Positions 13,491 to 24,866 of a stretch of DNA of 64,000 nt are shown one piece after another. Source of the stretch: Chinchilla lanigera (lineage: Eukaryota > Chordata > Mammalia > Rodentia > Chinchillidae); contig NW_004955465.1 of the NCBI RefSeq assembly GCF_000276665.1, positions 2,523,294-2,587,293 of the forward strand. Reading direction: 5' to 3'. Numbering within the stretch: position 1 is the stretch's first letter; every line of letters starts with the position of its first letter. The position numbers were made by a program, and so were the translations under genes. The notes below the pieces were generated by a model, which did no database searches, was not told where the DNA came from, and saw only the letters and a program-made list of their open reading frames with translations.

Positions 13491-14503
13491 ATTGTCAAAG
13501 GGATACATTCAGGAATTCTATGGTAAAACTTCATTTTCAATCTAAGTTGAGAACACCCACTTGGTTTTTCTGCCCAGGCAATTAAAGTTTTGTTTCATCA
13601 CTAGTTTCTTAATCAGAGACCACTAAATATCAAAAGATGCATTTCCACTTGAGGTTCAAAAACATAAACAAATTTCATGACGACAAATCATTTTAACGTT
13701 CCAACTTGGTAAAAAGCTAGCACATCCAAACAGTCCTCTGTTGCATACAGATGACCAAAATAGTCTCTATCGTATTTATAGTCCAGCTACAATGGGAGAT
13801 CTGTGAAGAGCAATCAGAATGCAGGATCATAAGCACAATAAGACACATGTACACACAGCAACAGGGGCCACGTATGTTTACAAAGGGGCAGGAGATTCTG
13901 ATCAAGGGAAAAGATAAAAAGATAGAAGGGGAAAAATATGAAGAAGAATCTTTGACAGACACATTTCCTACACAGAGTAAGAAAACAGAATGGAAATGGG
14001 GAGGGGCAAGAGGTACCTTCCAGAAAGAAGCAAAGCACACAAATGCTGCATTCTGCACAAAGAGCTCCTGAATTGGTAAATGACTACTCACAGGACAAAG
14101 AAAAATAAAAGGGGACCAAACTATGTACTGTTTCCTTAGCCAAATCAGAACACTGTACCTCATCCTGTATGTGGGGGCATCCTCAGACCCCATGCTGTCA
14201 GTAGTAGCCATGATCTAATCATCCCTAATCACACTGGGGAAAAACTTCTCATTTTTTGAGGTGTATTAAAAGCCAAGTGCACTTAACCAATAAAAATGAA
14301 AAACAACTACATCAAGTTCTCAAAATATGCTTTGAGAAAGGTTAACAGTATTTTCCACACTGACTTCCAATTTTAAAGCACATGAAGCTTTAGAATCCTA
14401 GGCCCAAATACAACAAAATGGGTAAAACCTCTTCCTTTTTCCCAAAGATTTGAGACTTACACATAATAATGACAGGCATCATACATAAAAAACCAGCCCA
14501 TTA

Positions 14504-14660
14504 GCTGAGAGTGGTACTGCATGCCTGTAATCCTAGCACTTAGGAGGCTGAAGCAGGAAGACTGCTGTGAGTTCGAGGCCACCCTTGGCTACATAGTGAG
14601 TTCAAGGTAGGCCTGAATTACATAGGAAGACCCTGACTCAAAGAAAACAAACAAAAAAAA
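14504..14660 (+). mobile_element. B1 SINE
   Basis: 7SL-derived: 'gtggtactgcatgcctgtaatcctagcacttaggaggctgaagcagg', 'gagttcgaggccaccct', then an A-rich tail. Imperfect flanking repeats around 'aaccagccc'. Confidence 0.9.
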
Positions 14661-16544
14661 CAGCCCTTTATCCTGACAGGATGGGCACAGAACACCCCTG
14701 AAAGTCAATAGTTTCTCCATTCCATCTTACCTAAGAGTCCAAGCAAAGACCCAGAAGACCCAGGAGACTACCCCTCCCCAAAGGAGCCATCAATGAATGA
14801 CTGCTGAGCAAGATGGTGCCACACTGAGTTACTTCACCAAGACCATTTCTGGGGGTTTGGGAGTGGATGTCTGACATACCCTGGCTAGAGACCCTGCTTC
14901 AGGCAACCCAGGACAGCACACCAAGACTTTCTTCTGAACATCATGTGTTTCTGTCCTACCTTTCCGAAATTCCTCTTCAACTTCACTAACGATAGACTGT
15001 TCTTAGAACTTGACCACCCCCCATGCTGTGTGAATGGGCCACAGGCAGCAAAGACGAAGGTGCTGTCTGGGTTCTTCATTTAGCCAAGGGCAAGAGACTG
15101 CATTTCATGCCACCAGAGTTCTACAAAGTAGACACATCACCCACCAGGTCTAAGTCAGTCTCAGGAGTGCCCCAAAATTTACTTCCTACCCTGAATGCAT
15201 CAGTTCTCACACTTTCCTCCTAAAGAATCTCTAAGAATACAGAAGAAAACTCCTCTTTAGGAGATCATAATTTTAAAATCTATCCAAATTCTGTAGATTC
15301 ACCCATGATAAATCTCGGTACTGTGTTTCTCACACTTACCTAATACATTAATACCTATACACGTACACATGCATGTACACTCACACTGGCACATATACGT
15401 TCTTCCCCAAGTAAAATTCCCAGTCCAGAAAAACACAATGGTATTTTGCGGCTCTGCACATCCACAGGGACACACCCACCCCAGCTGAAGAACCAATAAT
15501 AAACCAAAAAACGATATTTTAAGAGTTAAAACTGCTTTAGAAGATTAATAAACATAATTTGAAGATTTCTGTAAGGTTTAAAATATTGACTTAATGACCA
15601 AGTACGAGACAGCTACCCTTCACAGACTATTTTCCAGAGGCCTAAAGGAGGTGATGGGTTCTGGGAGTGCCCTCTGCCCACAGCAGACGTAGTGTGAGGA
15701 TCTGGGCTGTGACTGCTGGTGTGGTTCTCCGATCTCCTCCCCCATCTCATATCTAGTTGTATGAGAGATGTCTTCTGTAGGTCAAAGTGGAGGGTTCCCA
15801 GGGAAAGCAAATCACTGAAAGCCTTGCCTGCGTGTATTCATTCCTTCAACAAATACCTGGGCTCCCTTTTGCTGGCCAGGGTAGCTGTTAGCCTGTATGC
15901 TGTCTCTGTACAAACTGGAGCACAGCACACTCTCTGGACAGGTAAACCCTAAAAGCCGGATCCAGTGCTCCAGAGGCCCACCTCAATGACACCTTGCCTA
16001 CCTGTAGTAAATGAGACAAAGTCCCTGCTTTAGAAAGTTCAGATCCTAAGTGAGGCACCCAGACAAACATATATTCAGTTTTCAATATTTTCTATATGAC
16101 CTGAAAACTCAAGACTTTATATACCACACTTAATATTCTCCAACCAAACCCCCGCCTCATTGAACACTGGTACTATAATCAAGTTTAACTTGGGCCCAAA
16201 ACATCTACCTATGCCAACAGAGTTCTGGTTAAGTTTCTAGGTAGAAAACAGGCACTGTCTGCAGATTCAAGGATGCCAAGAAGTTGACCACATTTCCAAA
16301 TATTACTTTATGGTACCTGGCCAAATTTGTTTCTCCAAGGAACTAATTTTCAATTACTCTGTTTGCTTTTTGTGCCACTTCTTACCTTACATGTATGTGC
16401 TTAAGGTTTTATTTTCCAGTTATGGTAATAAATACAATCACACACTACAACATCTCAGCCAACAGCAGATCACATAACCCCACAGGGATCTCACCCAATT
16501 ACAGCAGAACTATGAAATTCTTATCACCTAGTAACACCCTAGAA

Positions 16545-16625
16545 GAGTGATGGCGACCCCTTCAGAGCTTTCAATGAGGACAAACAGCCGGCTACGAGAC
16601 ACATGCCATAGGCTCACCACCACTG
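16545..16625. mobile_element. 81-bp hAT-type miniature transposon
   Basis: Exact 8-base flanking duplications CCCTAGAA (16537-16544 and 16626-16633) with the CTAG core typical of hAT/Charlie insertions. The ends form imperfect inverted repeats: AGTGATGGCGACC near the left end and the complement of CTCACCACCACTG at the right. No coding capacity. Family not identified. Confidence 0.75.
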
Positions 16626-17940
16626 CCCTAGAACAAAGCATCAGTCGCATGTTTGCAATGATATAAACAGACCTAATGCGTGGCCAGTCATGTAAAAGTT
16701 ACACACATACAACTATGCACACTAGCAAGTAATATATTAATAACTATACTACGCTATTTGGTTCTACATTTGCTATACTACACTTCATTAGAGTTTACTT
16801 CTACTTATTTAAAAAAAAAATTAACCATAGAACAACTTCGGACAGGTCCTTCAGGAGGGATTCCAGAAAAGGCACTTGGAATGACAGCTCCACACGTTAC
16901 TGGCCCTCAGGCACTTCCAGGGGGACAAAATGTGGAGGAGGAAGTCAGGGACTTATTAATAACCCTGTGTAGGACTAAGCCAATGTGCATGTTTTCAGTT
17001 TTTAAAAATGAAGCTTAAAAAGGAAAACAAATTATGATGAAGAAATGCTTACAGAGCAAGTATATCAAGGCAAAGAAGTTTTTGTACAACTGTAGAGTTC
17101 ATGTTTTAAACTAAGTGCTACACGTCAAAACTTTTTTTGAATTTATACAGTAAAAATGTTACAGTAAGTAAATGTTACTCTGCCACTGAAGAAAGAAACA
17201 TTTTTGTAAATGTAGTGTATCTGGAGTTTATGAAGTCTGCAGCAGTGCTCAGCAATGCCTTGGGCCTTCACAGTCACTCCCACTCATTGACTGACTCACC
17301 CAGAGCAACTTCCGGTCCTGCAAGCTCCATTCATGGTAAGAAAGGTGCACCATTTTTTATCTTTTCTATCATATTCTCACTCTAACTTTTCTATGTTTAG
17401 ACAAGCAAATACTTCCCTTTGTGTTCCAATTACCTACAGCATTCAGTGTAGTAAGAAGCTGCACATTTTTGCAAACCAGGAGCAGTAGGCTGGGCCTCAG
17501 TCTGTTGTAGACGGAGCATGGAGGCTTGCGTCAGTGCACTCCATGATCTTCACACAACCATGAGCTCACCTAGAGGCACACTACCCAGACTGGGGCCCTA
17601 TCAGTAGGTGACACATGACTACACTTCAGAAAATAATAAAATTTATTCTATACAATAATTCAAAATGTATTCCATACAGTAATTTTGGAATTGTTTACTT
17701 TAACCACTCTTTGCTTCATACTTCTATAATGTTACCTACTAAAGTTAAATATAAAAGATAATTGCCCTTCCAAATGACGAATACATTGGGATAATGTAAA
17801 TCTTTTAAGATAAGATATGCTTACTTTTATAAAATTGAAGTATCTCTTTACACTTAAGAAATAAAAATTTCTTTTTCAGTCTTTGTATGAAATTTGTACG
17901 AAATGTGTTGTTACAAACATTTTGTTTTATTTTGTTCCCT

Positions 17941-18020
17941 TTTTGTTTGGTGCTGGAGATTGAACCCAGGACCTCAAGCATGCTAAGCACAGCTTCTTTT
18001 ACCAAATTACCCACCAGCTC
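17941..18020 (-). mobile_element. Old ID SINE
   Basis: Reverse-strand ID: 'ggtgctggagattgaacccaggacctcaagcatgctaagcac', then a diverged remainder. Confidence 0.8.
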
Positions 18021-18483
18021 TGTATGCCTATGTTTGATCTGATGCTTCCTCATGAAAAATGTTCTGTAAACCTGGTCTAGGCAGATGACTTCACTGCAAC
18101 TCTTCACTTTTTATCTAATGTATCTCATAGTGCAGTACAGAAATACTTCTCAAAAGACATACAGAACAGGAATGTAAACCTACACACAAAATTCACCCAG
18201 GTGTCAAAGAACATCGACCTTTCATTTCAGATTCCTCAATCTTAATGAGTCCTGTTAAGAAATAATTAATCTCAATTTTTAACACCCATAAATGGCTAGG
18301 GCTTATTAAGTGTCTCCTAAGAGACAGGAATTGTTCAGGGCAAGCAGAAACAAATGAGCTCTCTTCGTAGAGCTGGCCATGAAGCAGGGTCAGTATCTCA
18401 TGACCTCCCATTCCTGGCACCAAAGACATATTTTATTATGGGCTGTGCTGTAAGCTTTACTTCCAATGAATGCAGAGCCCTAC

Positions 18484-18523
18484 CTCTTAGATTTCTGGGA
18501 TGAATCTGTTTCGTTCGAGGCAT
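18484..18523 (-). CDS. HIVEP1: HIVEP1 first coding part (exon 2, N-terminus only)
   Basis: This is the first 40 coding bases of HIVEP1, a very large nuclear zinc-finger transcription factor of the ZAS family that binds kappaB-like enhancer motifs through two separated pairs of C2H2 fingers. What is seen: on the minus strand a CTACAG acceptor precedes an exon at 18560-18484. The exon has an in-frame TAA at 18556-18554, then an ATG at 18523 with A at -3. It encodes MPRTKQIHPRNLR and then one base (G) before a GTAGGG donor. These 13 residues match the start of HIVEP1 as I know it. The next known residue is Asp, which fits the leftover G joining an AT from the next exon. No later coding exon, including the giant exon that holds most of the protein, is in the window. 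The identification rests on recalled family sequence, not a search. Confidence 0.9.
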
Positions 18524-18560
18524 CTTCTTAGATTTAGGAGCTCCTTTTTCTTCTTAGAAA
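18524..18560 (-). other. HIVEP1: HIVEP1 exon 2, 5' untranslated part
   Basis: The 37 bases between the CTACAG acceptor (18565-18561 side) and the ATG. They are purine-rich and contain the in-frame TAA that fixes the downstream ATG as the start. The intron side has a short, mediocre pyrimidine tract before the acceptor. Confidence 0.8.
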
Positions 18561-19049
18561 CTGTAGGAACAGCAGGTCACAAAAAGATGGCTCCATAAAC
18601 TCAATGTACATCAATTAATCCATGTGCTAAAAATGGAAATAAGTAAAACAAGAAGCATTTTTTTACTACCTTCAAAGGAAACACATACTTTAAAAGTTAC
18701 AGCTTAGTACACCATTAACCTAACTCAACAAAAAAAAAACCAAGCTGGGCAAAACCTTACTAACTTTTGATTAAATACAGGTTAAGACAGGTTATTCTGC
18801 CAATATCTGGGCCTTCTCATTAAGAACACAGCAAAAAGAAATCACTGTGTCTCTACCAGGGTGAAAAACTCACTCTGTGTTTTAAAATGGCTTTACTAAT
18901 TAGGCTCGTAACCATTAGGTTACAAAAGGGTTACCAGGTACACCGTCTATTTGCCCATTCAAAAGAGTGGGGCCACATCCTGGTCACTTTATTTAAGGTT
19001 CAGGTAACATGACTGTGGCTGCTCCCCATTCATCAGTCCTCCCTTCTAG

Positions 19050-19290
19050 ACTCAGGGTAGAGCTGCACTTTCTTCCCTCCCTGTGTTACGGTGCAACATG
19101 TGGCCAGTTCTAGCTAATGACCTGTGAGTGGACACAGGACCAGAACCTTCCAGACAGCAATTCTGAGCTGACCTCCTACTAACTCAACATGATCACAGAG
19201 CATAAACAAGAAACATCCCTTTGTTATTTTAAGTCACTGTGGTTTGGGAGTTATCTGTTTGCAGCATAACCTAGGCTGCACTGACCTACA
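19050..19290 (+). mobile_element. MLT1-type MaLR LTR fragment
   Basis: It contains 'gttattttaagtcactgtggtttggg' and 'ttgcagcataacctaggctg', the usual 3' part of MLT1 LTRs. Solo fragment in HIVEP1 intron 1; no internal region. Confidence 0.75.
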
Positions 19291-19570
19291 CATTTTAAAA
19301 AAGTGATCTGAAACACAATATGCCAAGATGGCAATTATTTTAAACCAAACCACCTCTCTTCTTCCATGAGCCACTTCTCTTCAACAGGATTCTTTCTCAG
19401 GGATCCCAGAGCTAAAATTTTAGTTTCAACTTCCTGCAATAAAGCTGATAAGCAACGTCCATTATGCTGGCACTAAGTATGAAGTAATATTTAATCCTTA
19501 AAGACACAAAAATGGAACAGAAATTGCTATTGTGAAAATGTCACTGTATCTATTACTATCCAAGAAAAAC

Positions 19571-19745
19571 GAGCTTACTGAGCCCCTACTATGTGCCTCT
19601 GTACTTTCTACATATTATCTAATTTAATCTTAGCAATAAGTGAGGAAAGCAGCTTTCATGTTTTCATTTTATAGAGAAAAAAACCCACAAGCTTTGAGGG
19701 AAGTTAAGTAACTTGCCTAAGATCAGTAACTAAAAAGAATGTAGT
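19571..19745 (-). mobile_element. MIR SINE
   Basis: A well-preserved reverse-strand MIR: 'actgagcccctactatgtgcc', 'ttttatagagaaaa', 'gttaagtaacttgcctaagatcag'. Confidence 0.85.
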
Positions 19746-19879
19746 TCCTTGACACTCCATTTTCCTTGGGCCTATTTCCTTAGAGAAAGTAGCACCTACT
19801 CTCAGAGAGTTGATTTTATTGGTTTTTTCCAAAAGGCTGCCTGGCTACATACTTTGGTGAAAGCAGACTGAATTCAAGG

Positions 19880-20005
19880 CCAGATTTTACCCCATACTGT
19901 GTAGCCTTATTCTGGTAACTCAATCTCTCTGAAGATCAGACTTCCCAACTGTAAAACTAGGAATATCCTCAAATTCAAAAGGCTGGTATAACAATGTAGC
20001 TTAAT
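19880..20005 (+). mobile_element. MIR SINE
   Basis: Forward MIR: 'actcaatctctctgaagatcagacttcccaactgtaaaactaggaatatc' corresponds to the conserved MIR core. It lies just beyond the oppositely oriented MIR. Confidence 0.7.
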
Positions 20006-20502
20006 TTGTGCACAAAACCGCTGAAACAGTAATTCTCCTTAAGAAAGCCTATACGGGAAAGAACGTGCCTAATATCCTAATCAGCTTTTAGAAATTTATG
20101 GTTTCATTTTACCCAAGAAATAAAAAGACCATAACTAACCTCTGCATTCCATTCCTCATACAGCTCTATGTCGACACAGCACAAAAATACTCAAAATTTT
20201 TTAATGGTAGGAGTAAAATATAATATATGATGACCAATACTACCTGTATTTCACCAAGCACAGTGCTAAGAAAGATATGGTTCCCCAACTCCCTTCACTA
20301 AAGAAGCATCCACTACAGGATTTAGGAAGGTTCTGATTCGACAGCGAATTTAAAGACATTAGAGCCAAATAAATCGTATGCGTGCTCAGCTCCAATCCTT
20401 GCTAAGACTTTTAAATGATCACTGTATTAAGAAGTTTTAAAATCACTCCGATTTGCAATCCAATCATGTGATCCCATCCGAGCAGGAGCATAAATGTAAA
20501 AT

Positions 20503-20510
20503 ATGCAAAT
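20503..20510 (+). promoter_or_regulatory. Octamer (POU-factor) motif ATGCAAAT
   Basis: A perfect ATGCAAAT lies in AT-rich sequence about 350 bases on the gene side of the CpG island. POU proteins such as Oct-1 bind this motif. A perfect 8-mer is expected by chance about once in 30-65 kb, so function is only a possibility. Confidence 0.3.
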
Positions 20511-21207
20511 TCCCAATCTGTAACGGCTTTCCGCTACCCAGTTCCCTGCCTACCCACTGTCCCTAGCTGTCCATTCCACGTTTAAATCCTTGCGGGGGGA
20601 AGTGGCTATTTTCAAAGCATCGTAGTGACTAAGACGAGTGATAAGCCGTTCCTTTACAGGCAAAAAATAAATACTACACGAAGCAAAAACAAGACACGAT
20701 CAAAAAGTGTAGAGCCAGTTGCAAGGAGAAAAACATGAATGAATGTGGAGGGCGGAGCCTGGGAAAACCCCTCTGCAACGCTGCACTGAACAAAGCGCTT
20801 CGAATGCCAGGAGGAGGGGGCAATGAAGTGCCAGCTCAGGAAGCAGCCTGGAGTGGCTGCGGAGAGCAGGAGGAGGCGGAGGACGAGATGAGGCGAGCGG
20901 ACGCGGCGGCCCCGAGACTCCTCCTCGCCGCCGGCTCGGCTGCCGCCCCCTCCCCTCCCAGCCCGCAACTCAGCCCGAGCCCGCCGCCCGCGCCCCGACC
21001 CGCGCCCCCTGCCCAGCAGCTGCAGGCGCGCGCTCCCCACGCAGCCCAACCCGGAAAGAAACTACCCAGGTGGCCGCGAGTAAACAGGCACTTGGAGCAA
21101 GCACGAAAGGGAAAGCGAGCCACAAAGCCGGGAGGCTGGGCAGCCGAGGCCTGGTCGCCCGCACCCCGCCCTCCTGCAGAAACTGCGTCTGCGGCTGGAA
21201 CGCGGGT

Positions 21208-22169
21208 NNNNNNNNNNNNNNNNNNNNNNNNNNNNNNNNNNNNNNNNNNNNNNNNNNNNNNNNNNNNNNNNNNNNNNNNNNNNNNNNNNNNNNNNNNNNN
21301 NNNNNNNNNNNNNNNNNNNNNNNNNNNNNNNNNNNNNNNNNNNNNNNNNNNNNNNNNNNNNNNNNNNNNNNNNNNNNNNNNNNNNNNNNNNNNNNNNNNN
21401 NNNNNNNNNNNNNNNNNNNNNNNNNNNNNNNNNNNNNNNNNNNNNNNNNNNNNNNNNNNNNNNNNNNNNNNNNNNNNNNNNNNNNNNNNNNNNNNNNNNN
21501 NNNNNNNNNNNNNNNNNNNNNNNNNNNNNNNNNNNNNNNNNNNNNNNNNNNNNNNNNNNNNNNNNNNNNNNNNNNNNNNNNNNNNNNNNNNNNNNNNNNN
21601 NNNNNNNNNNNNNNNNNNNNNNNNNNNNNNNNNNNNNNNNNNNNNNNNNNNNNNNNNNNNNNNNNNNNNNNNNNNNNNNNNNNNNNNNNNNNNNNNNNNN
21701 NNNNNNNNNNNNNNNNNNNNNNNNNNNNNNNNNNNNNNNNNNNNNNNNNNNNNNNNNNNNNNNNNNNNNNNNNNNNNNNNNNNNNNNNNNNNNNNNNNNN
21801 NNNNNNNNNNNNNNNNNNNNNNNNNNNNNNNNNNNNNNNNNNNNNNNNNNNNNNNNNNNNNNNNNNNNNNNNNNNNNNNNNNNNNNNNNNNNNNNNNNNN
21901 NNNNNNNNNNNNNNNNNNNNNNNNNNNNNNNNNNNNNNNNNNNNNNNNNNNNNNNNNNNNNNNNNNNNNNNNNNNNNNNNNNNNNNNNNNNNNNNNNNNN
22001 NNNNNNNNNNNNNNNNNNNNNNNNNNNNNNNNNNNNNNNNNNNNNNNNNNNNNNNNNNNNNNNNNNNNNNNNNNNNNNNNNNNNNNNNNNNNNNNNNNNN
22101 NNNNNNNNNNNNNNNNNNNNNNNNNNNNNNNNNNNNNNNNNNNNNNNNNNNNNNNNNNNNNNNNNNNNN
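21208..22169. other. Assembly gap (962 N)
   Basis: A run of N in the middle of the CpG island, typical of GC-rich sequence that assembles poorly. Exon 1 and the core promoter of HIVEP1 are probably hidden here. The printed length may be an estimate. Confidence 0.99.
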
Positions 22170-22189
22170 GCCCGGCCGGGTCGCGCGGT

Positions 22190-22480
22190 CGGGGGCGGTT
22201 GGCCGCGGAGGGGCGGGGCCGGAGTTTCTCCTCAGCGGCCCGCACTTTCCGGAGCAGGATGTGGGCCGGCCCGGTGACGTCATGGGGTCTCCCAGCCCCG
22301 CCCCTCGCCCTGGCCGGCGGGGGGCGGGGGAGGCACCGGGCGGGAGGGGAGGATGGGGGACCCCAAGGGGGTTTCCTCAGCAACGCGGAGAGGGAAGGGC
22401 AAAATCAGGGTGAAACTTGAAACTCATTAACTTTGAAAAACAACTTTGCAAAACCTGGAGGGGTGGGGGCGGGGCGGCGA
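22190..22480. promoter_or_regulatory. Cluster of Sp/KLF GC boxes
   Basis: At least five GGGCGG or CCGCCC cores occur in about 290 bases, on both strands, around the CRE. This density suggests a TATA-less promoter whose start sites are close by, probably on the gap side. Confidence 0.55.
22275..22282. promoter_or_regulatory. Palindromic cAMP response element TGACGTCA
   Basis: An exact 8-base CRE (TGACGTCA) inside the CpG island, flanked within 80 bases by GC boxes on both sides. CREB/ATF proteins bind this site in many CpG-island promoters. Occupancy here is inference. Confidence 0.6.
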
Positions 22481-23929
22481 CCGGGAGGGGAGAGGGGGAC
22501 GGGTTCTAAACCCTGAACTGAAGCCACTTCTGCGTGGTGGCGGACGTTCTGAAAGCGCCGGGAAAGCCGAGGCCACTCCAGAGGCCGCGCCACGGCCCGC
22601 GGGTGCTTCCCAGGGCCGGAGCTGCGCGCGCAGTCACCCCCGCCGCCCGCGGGACAGTCGGCGGACCCGCGAGGGGACTGCGGCACAGGGAAAAGGGAAG
22701 AGGGAGTCCCTGCTCCGGACAGAGTTTGACCCTGGCTGCTGGAAAGCAGTACCGGAAGAGCGAGTGGAGGTCTATGGAAAAGACGTCGACCGGGTTGAGG
22801 AAGGTGCTTTTCGAGATTACACCTCAAGAACGGTAGCAGTTGGGGTTCGCAGTGTCCACACGCACACCTAAAAAAGCAGGCAAAAATCACTGGTTGAATG
22901 GGCCGTTTGCAACTTGAGGGTGGGGAAAGATAAGGTGAAACAAAAATTTTGATGGAAAAAATGAAAAATTTTATAAAACCAAAGTGTTTTCGCCTTTTAA
23001 GGAATAAAAATGCTAAACGCCCACTGAGACAGCTGGCCATCTGTGCAAACTTGTAGTGTTTGGTTCCCCTGGGCTTCCACAAAGACGGCTAGGTCTTTCC
23101 TGCTAGGGTTGACCCCAAAATTCCCCTGAGGAAATCCTACCGCTGGCTCTCTTGAGCTAAGAAAAACTCAAAGCCCCAGAAAGGGAATGATTAAAAATGG
23201 AATACGCAGGAATGGCGGGTTTGAAGCCAAAAATAATGTCATACGAAAGGGAAAATATGCCTACCAAAAAGTCAGTTCGTTTATAGGAGCCAAGTTCATC
23301 CAGCAGCAAATTTAACCTTTCAATGAAATAATGCAACTTTCAATTTTCAGTATGATATAATCATCTCTTAGGAAATGAAATGATAGGGTTGCAATCACAA
23401 AAAGCAATGTAACTCCCTAACTGGATTGTTTGAATCAAGAAAATAAACATTCAATTAAATATGAAAGTATAATCATCTACTCGGAGGAAGCTACCTTAGC
23501 AATAAACTTGAGTTTGTGTCACCTAGGAAGTCAAACACGCTAACTGCATGAATCCTTTTTCACACTAAAGCTGAGCGCAACAGAAACGACAGAACACAAT
23601 GTTTATTTCGGATCTAGCGTTCTGTGGACTTTGTGACCAAGTACACCAGCAATTTTGCAGTATAATTAATTTTGTCATTCCAATTCGCTCTCTGGAGCAA
23701 CAAATCGATATTAAACTTTTCTTTCAACTCTGTACAACACCGAAAACTCTTCTAGTAAAGTTTCTGAGCTCCCTAAGTGCGCTTTCTTTGCCTGTGATTC
23801 CGACTTGCCAGATACCGGAATGCAAGGAAGACGCTGCTAGGTTATAAAGGAGCTTGTGTGGGCTTGTTTGGGGCAAATTCAACATAGGTTCTCAGCCTAC
23901 GTCAAATGAACGGAACGGGGTGGGGTGGA

Positions 23930-24520
23930 TGGTGGAGCCGCAGGAACGCTGCGCAGGGGAAGGTGCAGCGCGAGCTGTCAGACGTCCCGGCACGAGGACG
24001 GAGCGGGTGACCACGCTCTGCCAGACGGGGAGGCTCCAGGCCACCTCGCCCACCGTGCAGCGCGACGCCGGCGTCCCGGGGGGCGTGGATTAAAGGCCAG
24101 GTCGTCGCCAGGCTCTAACGCGCCGTCCTCGCCGAGCAGTTTGGGGAGCGCCCACGGCCCCGCGGCCCGCGCCCCCACCCAGGCTCCCACGCGGCGCCGG
24201 GCTGCCCTTCGCCCGGCCGGCACCGCGATCTCGGCCACCAGCGCCACGCGCAGGCCGCCGCGGGGTCACGGTCACGGCGCCCGGCCCTCGGTGCTCGCCG
24301 GGCTTTCCCGTGCACCAGCCGGATCCTCTCCCCTGCCCCTCCTCTCCGCTCCCCTCCCGTCCTCCACCCCTCCCCCTCCTTCTCGGGGCGACCCGGGGAC
24401 AAAACCTTGCCGGCACGCGCTGCCAACTCTGCCCCACACCCGGGATCTTCCCGAGCCAGGTGCCAGACAAAGAACCGAGAGGGAGGGGGAGAAAACTCAC
24501 CCAACTGCAACGCCAAAGTC
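23930..24520. promoter_or_regulatory. Second CpG-rich block upstream of HIVEP1
   Basis: GC-rich and CpG-dense, separated from the main island by about 1.1 kb of AT-richer sequence. It could be an alternative promoter, an enhancer, or the start of a divergent non-coding transcript. On the minus strand a GTGAGT donor-like site lies at its right edge (about 24492-24497), which would suit an alternative non-coding first exon. Confidence 0.55.
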
Positions 24521-24751
24521 AGATCCATCGCTTCCTGGGTTTTAACTTTTAATTTTAAAAACAACAAAAGCAGAAACCAAAAGCCTCCTAGGTTGGAAGT
24601 GGGCGTGAGAGGAAATGCTAGGGGGAGGCGCTTCATTCCCTCGGCTGCTTCCCCCCCCACCCCATGCCTGGGGCTTTGATGTTATCTGTGCACAGCCTGC
24701 CTAGGTTTAAACCTCGGGCTCCGAGCCCGCCCGGAGTGACACACCGAGGTC

Positions 24752-24797
24752 CCCGCTTAGCTAAGAGCCAGGAAAGCCCGCTTAGCTAAGAGCCAGG
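24752..24797. repeat. 25-bp tandem duplication carrying TTAGCTAA twice
   Basis: A 21-base unit at 24752-24772 is repeated exactly at 24777-24797 (period 25). Each copy contains the perfect palindrome TTAGCTAA. It sits between the second CpG block and the candidate upstream exon. Confidence 0.9.
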
Positions 24798-24866
24798 TCG
24801 CCAGGGCAAAGATACCCACTCCTAACCCCGCAGTGAACAAGTGACATTTGCACCCCCCTTTCTTAC

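Larger units (their letters stand above)
1..18483 (-). other. HIVEP1: HIVEP1 intron 2 (partial, runs off the left edge)
   Basis: The region left of the exon 2 donor. I searched the minus-strand translations for the expected next HIVEP1 residues (beginning DKIEEAQ) and did not find them, so the intron extends past base 1. It is AT-rich and holds an old L1 (6300-8900), L1 3' sequence (11130-11750), several ID SINEs, a B1, Tigger/MER2-like relics and MIR pieces, listed separately. In 1-3360, 11750-13360, 14665-16530 and 16640-17935 I see no gene and nothing clearer than weak repeat traces. Confidence 0.8.
18561..20860 (-). other. HIVEP1: HIVEP1 intron 1 (approximate left part)
   Basis: Sequence between the exon 2 acceptor and the CpG island. 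The upstream boundary is unknown because exon 1 could not be placed; it may lie inside the N gap. The intron contains an MLT1-type LTR fragment, two MIR fragments in opposite orientation and a perfect octamer motif. No coding sequence is seen. Confidence 0.65.
20860..22780. promoter_or_regulatory. HIVEP1: CpG island, presumed HIVEP1 promoter and exon 1 region
   Basis: A sharp change from AT-rich intron to GC-rich, CpG-dense sequence that continues through both sides of the N gap. It lies about 2.3 kb upstream of the first coding exon and contains several GC boxes (22193-22198, 22211-22216, 22296-22304, 22321-22330, 22469-22476), a full CRE and no clear TATA box, as expected for a housekeeping-type promoter. 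The transcription start and exon 1 donor are not identifiable. Long open frames here are by-products of GC richness and of the Ns. Confidence 0.8.

Noticed and set aside
20735..22420. Very long open frames (437-561 codons) on both strands
   Set aside because: They run through 962 Ns translated as X. The real sequence on each side is GC-rich promoter with no coding pattern.
22405..23082. 225-codon minus-strand ORF right of the gap
   Set aside because: Pro/Ser/Arg-rich composition expected of CpG-island sequence, several overlapping frames on both strands, and no recognisable domain.
23925..24545. 206-codon plus-strand ORF in the second CpG block
   Set aside because: Other long frames overlap it on both strands; low-complexity Pro/Ala/Arg translation is typical of GC-rich non-coding DNA.
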